From Pseudorasbora parva (Eukaryota; Chordata; Actinopteri; Cypriniformes; Gobionidae): a stretch of DNA of 64,000 nucleotides. The notes beneath the pieces are model-generated. The model searched no databases. It was not told the origin of the DNA and saw only the letters and a program-made list of their open reading frames with translations. Made by a program: the position numbers and the translations under genes. Numbering within the stretch: the stretch's first letter is position 1; every line of letters begins with the position of its first letter. Positions 54,201-60,201 of the stretch are shown here, piece after piece. Location: assembly GCF_024679245.1 (NCBI RefSeq), contig NC_090180.1:11941507-12005506 (forward strand). Reading direction: 5' to 3'.

Positions 54201-57200
54201 CTCATGGATTTATAACTCATAAAATCCCACATAAAACCCCATTTATCACAAAATATAGTATTATGCAATGTTGTTCCTTTTGCGTTTTTATATTTTGTGA
54301 TTGAGAAAACCTCCAAAATGTTATTTAAATAATATATAACATGTTATGCACAAATCTTTAGCCTAAAAATCTGGAAGCACCTTAGCGGCAGCAAATCTAA
54401 TCTTCCGTGAGTGTCGTCCAGTAACTCTTATTACAGTTCTGAGCTGTAAAAATCCAAACTGATCAGGCCAATCACATCGTGTATAGAGTCAATGGGCGGG
54501 GCTTAACATAATGACGGCAGAGTTGCGCTTGCGTGCTACTAAACACAGAAGCTGGCGAACAGCGGTCTTTCTAATCAGCTTTAACCGCGACTCTGGAAGA
54601 CTTGGAGTTAAGCTTTTCTCTGAGAAAAGAACAAAGAACAGCCCTGAAGTCATTCTTAAAAAGGAAAGATGTGTTCGGAGTTTTGCCGACCGGATACGGT
54701 GAATGTTTAATCTATCAACGAGCGCCACTTCACGTTGCTCTGGTTGGTTGTAGCGCTATCCTATCGCGTGCAGAGGGAGTTTGAAAGACAACCGTTTATC
54801 CCGCCCCTCGGATTGAGCCCTGTCAATGGTGAGTTTCCAGACCAAACATCTTGATGTGGGTCTGGCTTGTCAGGCTAACAAATCGTAGTACCAAAAACGT
54901 AAAAAATACATAAATTAAAAAAAGTTTAAAATAATGTGCTGGCGAACAGTTAAAGCAAACAGTTCATTGCAACTCCTGTAAATCTGGTCTTATGTAACTG
55001 TATGTAATCAGGCTGATATTTCTAACTATTGATTTGAAGTGGGCATCAAAAAGTTTGAAGACACCTGAATTTTAGACAAATTATAAATAAACATTATTGT
55101 ACTGATTTTTTTAGTAGGGCTTTAACAGAAATGCAAGCTTCTGTTCAAATTCCTGTTTAAATGAAAGTGCCTGACTGTACACAATATTTTACAGTACACA
55201 ATGCATCTCCAATGCAGAGTTTGGAGTGATCTGCTGCACTGAGTTGCCTTTAAGCCATCTAAAAAAAGACACATAGCAGCAAACCACTAATCTTATGCAG
55301 ACTTTTGGCCATTACACAAACTGCATATTCCTATATACTAACAGAAAAAAAAGCAGTTGTATTTCTCAGTAAAAGCGAGAAATACATAAAAACTATTTTT
55401 AAAATATAATCTTATATGTGCATTATTTATTTGAAAATATGGTAATTCATAAAGTAATGTTACACTCAAGAAGAAATGACATATGGCTTGATAATTAGGT
55501 CAGGCCACAGGATAGGGCACATGTGTGGCTTCACCAGTTTTTACTGTGCTGGACACACTGTTGTTTGAAGAGTGCACAGAAGATGAGAAACGCATTGTGA
55601 GCTTTAGAGGAAGGTCACACATGAACTCATGCGTGCTTGCCTCGCATTAGGCATAACATCATTGTAAGTGAGTTTGTGGAAGCGTGAATGTTTTATTTTT
55701 TGTGGTGCTTTAGTCATACTGTATGAGATATGCGCTGACCTATTTCTGCTGTTAAGGGTGGGTTGGGGGAGGGGGTGCAGGGAGGAAGGTGAATACAGAC
55801 ATCAAACTCATGGTCAGATCAAATCTCTTAAACGTCACGTCATCAGAAAGCAGGCACTAGTGGGGACACAAATGGTTTGTGCTTAAGTAAAGGCATTGAA
55901 GTAATTCTTGCTAATGTCTCCTTGCTAATGTTTCCTTCTGATTTCTTAGCAGTTTGTTTTGCAAATGGAGTTCAGCTAAGGGCTCAGTAATGAGTGCCCC
56001 CCCCCCCCCCCACCGTCCCCATCCTCCGTCCCCCCACTAACATTGTCAGGACAAGAGAGTTCAGATTTTACTTGACCTTTTATTTGTGTCAGGAAAAGAA
56101 ATGTAAGCAGTGTCATGCATGCAAGAGGGCTTCTATTTCGAATATTAAAGGTCCACTAAAATCAAAATTTAAATTTTGTAGCTTTTAGTATGACTGTGTT
56201 AGCCTTAAAGCTACACTGTGTAACTTTTTTAGTTTATTCTTAGCTAAAATCACTTAGTTCTTTCAAAAATATATGTGCTCATTAATGTATATTTACTTCT
56301 TTCAAGTAATAATGTATTCTCGTAATTTTATAATAAACAATTGAAAATACGTGTTAGGGGTTCGGATGGCGGTCGCCATGTTGCTCCTCCATATTGAAAG
56401 TACATTTGCCAAAGAGGGACATACCCATAAATTCAAGCTTCGCTTTTCGCGTTTTTACACTCGATGGCACCGTGTCGAATGTGAAGAGGGGGATTGCTTA
56501 TGGCTGCTATATGATGATGGAGGATCACTCTTAAGCCCCTTTCTAACTGCACGTCGGACCCGCAATATTCCCGGAACATTGCCGGGTCGTCTTCTGTGTG
56601 AAAGCAACCACGTCCCGGAATTGATTACCGAATTCGACCCGGGTCAGGGACCTAGTAACATTGCGGGATATGTATCAGAGTCGCCAAGGAAGCGGAAAAG
56701 AGAATTAAGACGGCAACGCAACGGGCAAATCAACAAGACAAAAGTAAATATTGGAGTGGCCTTTCCAAGATAAAGAGCTCATGAGGAGCAATGATTTTAA
56801 AAAGAACGCCGACGTTTCCTGCTTTCTTCTCGACAGGTAATATTAATTCAGCCTATTTGTGTATATTGGAAGTTTTATTGTTGCTTGGCTAATTATATCA
56901 TGGTGTTCTGTGCATAAAACTAGAACGACGTCTAGGATAGTTTTCCTTGCGTCAATGATGAAAAAGTATTGTTTACCTTATAACATAAATCCGTGTTCTA
57001 TGGCGGATAACATGAGATTAATATTTTAATTGCATTATAATTTGTTTGCCTTACGCTAGTGATGTCGTACAATATACAGAATAACGATAGCACTGATAAA
57101 AGTTCCTTTACTAAGATTAGCTTGCATTCGTCTGGGAACCTGATAGCTGATGTTAGCAATGAAATGGTAAAAAATAACGAAAACGTAAAACTATTATTCA

Positions 57201-60120
57201 TTTTACATAGATTAATTTGATCATAGATCATTTGGCAAATTAAATAACTGCAAATTATAATAGTTTTCAAAAGTAACCTCATCATTTGAAGCAACACTCA
57301 CCGAAAAGGTTGAACTGGAAGCCATGACTAAATCGGCCACCGTAGGAGTTGAAACGAAATCGAAATTGAGAGGAACAGAAACTATTATTCACTGGATGGT
57401 CATATACCTTTACACCACTAGATGGGGGAAATATCACACAGTGTAGCTTTAAAGTTATGAATAAGCTGGTATGTTCCAAAACTATGACAAAATTTGCATT
57501 TAGGAGATATAGCATTCAAAATTTACAGTCTCCCACTTCCGTTAAAACGAATCTCAGATTTTGGTGACATCATCGCAGACTTCACTTTCTCGTCAAATCT
57601 TCTGTCCAATCAAAATGCGCTCTAGAATCTAAAGCCCGCCCCCTACACTGCTGAAGCTGCGGCTGAAATCGGTCAGTTGTTAACACATTTACTTATTTCT
57701 ACATGGTGAAAGGCACATAGCACACTATATATGTGATAGGAAACGATTCAGTGTAAATATGCTTTCATTTGAAGCGAATAAAGTCTGTTTTCACGTTAGT
57801 TTCACACACCGCAGCAGCTAACACACCTCAACGGCTCTGGTCTAAATTTAGACTACAGACATGAGAGCGCAGCGTGGATCATATGCACGAGTCCGCGCAG
57901 ACAACAATAATATCGACCCATTTGAATTCTGCACAGAATGCTGCATTTCAAAGCGATATGGAGGAGATTATGATGGTAAACTGTAAGAGGAAACTGGCTT
58001 TACCAAACAGAGAAGGTCCGATCTTGCGTTCTAGTCAAAGTGTATATTAACAAAACGCTATTGGCTGTTTCAAAAAAGGGGAGGAGCTGCTAACAGCTAA
58101 AGCCGTTTCAGGGGAAATTACGTCAGCATATTGAATAACGCGGTGCGTTTCAAGGCACTTCAGTTGGCCTTTAAGAGGAGTAAGCCAAAGCAGAACGTCT
58201 CCAAACAATACACATAGTGGCGTTTGATTCCTAAATAAATCAGTGTTCAAATTAGAGTGAATGACTCTAATTTGATTCACACAAAAACATAGTAACTTGT
58301 TTTGGTTGTTTTTTGAATGAATCGAGTGAGAAAATTATTCAATGACTGACCCGTAAAGTCAGTCACTTGTTTAACTCTTAAATGTATTACTGTTTCGCCA
58401 AACATTCTTGGGCATATTTGGGTCGTTAGCGACCTGGATCTATATCTAAAATGGATAGATCTCCATATATATATACTTTATATATATATATACAGTCTTG
58501 TTCAAAATAATAGCAGTACAATGTGACTAACCAGAATAATCAAGGTTTTTCGTATATTTTTTTATTGCTACGTGGCAAACAAGTTACCAGTAGGTTCAGT
58601 AGATTCTCAGAAAACAAATGAGACCCAGCATTCATGATATGCACGCTCTTAAGGCTGTGCAGTTGGGCAATTAGTTGAATTAGTTGAAAGGGGTGTGTTC
58701 AAAAAAATAGCAGTGTGGCATTCAATCACTGAGGTCATCAATTTTGTGAAGAAACAGGTGTGAATCAGGTGGCCCCTATTTAAGGATGAAGCCAACACTT
58801 GTTGAACATGCATTTGAAAGCTGAGGAAAATGGGTCGTTCAAGACATTGTTCAGAAGAACAGCGTACTTTGATTAAAAAGTTGATTAGAGAGGGGAAAAC
58901 CTATAAAGAGGTGCAAAAAATGATAGGCTGTTCAGCTAAAATGATCTCCAATGCCTTAAAATGGAGAGCAAAACCAGAGAGACGTGGAAGAAAACGGAAG
59001 ACAACCATCAAAATGGATAGAAGAATAACCAGAATGGCAAAGGCTCAGCCAATGATCACCTCCAGGATGATCAAAGACAGTCTGGAGTTACCTGTAAGTA
59101 CTGTGACAGTTCGAAGACGTCTGTGTGAAGCTAATCTATTTTCAAGAATCCCCCGCAAAGTCCCTCTGTTAAAAAAAAGGCATGTGCAGAAGAGGTTACA
59201 ATTTGCCAAAGAACACATCAACTGGCCTAAAGAGAAATGGAGGAACATTTTGTGGACTGATGAGAGTAAAATTGTTCTTTTTGGGTCCAAGGGCCACAGG
59301 CAGTTTGTGAGACGACCCCCAAACTCTGAATTCAAGCCACAGTACACAGTGAAGACAGTGAAGCATGGAGGTGCAAGCATCATGATATGGGCATGTTTCT
59401 CCTACTATGGTGTTGGGCCTATTTATCGCATACCAGGGATCATGGATCAGTTTGCATATGTTAAAATACTTGAAGAGGTCATGTTGCCCTATGCTGAAGA
59501 GGACATGCCCTTGAAACGGTTGTTTCAACAAGACAATGACCCAAAACACACTAGTAAACGGGAACCAAGTCTTGGTTCCAAACCAACAAAATTAATGTTA
59601 TGGAGTGGCCAGCCCAATCTCCAGACCTTAATCCAATTGAGAACTTGTGGGGTGATATCAAAAATGCTGTTTCTGAAGCAAAACCAAGAAATGTGAATGA
59701 ATTGTGGAATGTTGTTAAAGAATCACGGAGTGGAATAACAGCTGAGAGGTGCCACAAGTTGGTTGACTCCATGCCACACAGATGTCAAGCAGTTTTAAAA
59801 AACTGTGGTCATACAACTAAATATTAGTTTAGTGATTCACAGGATTGCTAAATCCCAGAAAAAAAAATGTTTGTACAAAATAGTTTTGATTTTGTACAGT
59901 CAAAGGTAGACACTGCTATTTTTTTGAACACACCCCTTTCAACTAATGTCCCAATTGCACAGCCTTAAGAGCGTGCATATCATGAATGCTGGGTCTCATT
60001 TGTTTTCTGACAATCTACTGAACCTACTGGTAACTTGTTTGCCACGTAGCAATAAAAAATATACTAAAAACCTTGATTATTCTGGTTAGTCACATTGTAC
60101 TGCTATTATTTTGAACAAGA

Positions 60121-60201
<81 letters not shown>

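Larger units (their letters stand above)
56149..58170. mobile_element. TTAA-flanked element hosting a second TTAA element
   Basis: Ends AGGTCCACTAAAATC and GCACTTCAGTTGGCCT are imperfect complements, with TTAA outside both (56145-56148, 58171-58174). The element at 56209-57448 lies only 60 bp from its left end. The rest is non-coding but includes GC-rich stretches such as AAAGCCCGCCCCCTACACTG. Confidence 0.75.

Noticed and set aside
59045..59549. 112- and 117-codon minus frames
   Set aside because: Antisense shadows of the Tc1 transposase at 58830-59827.
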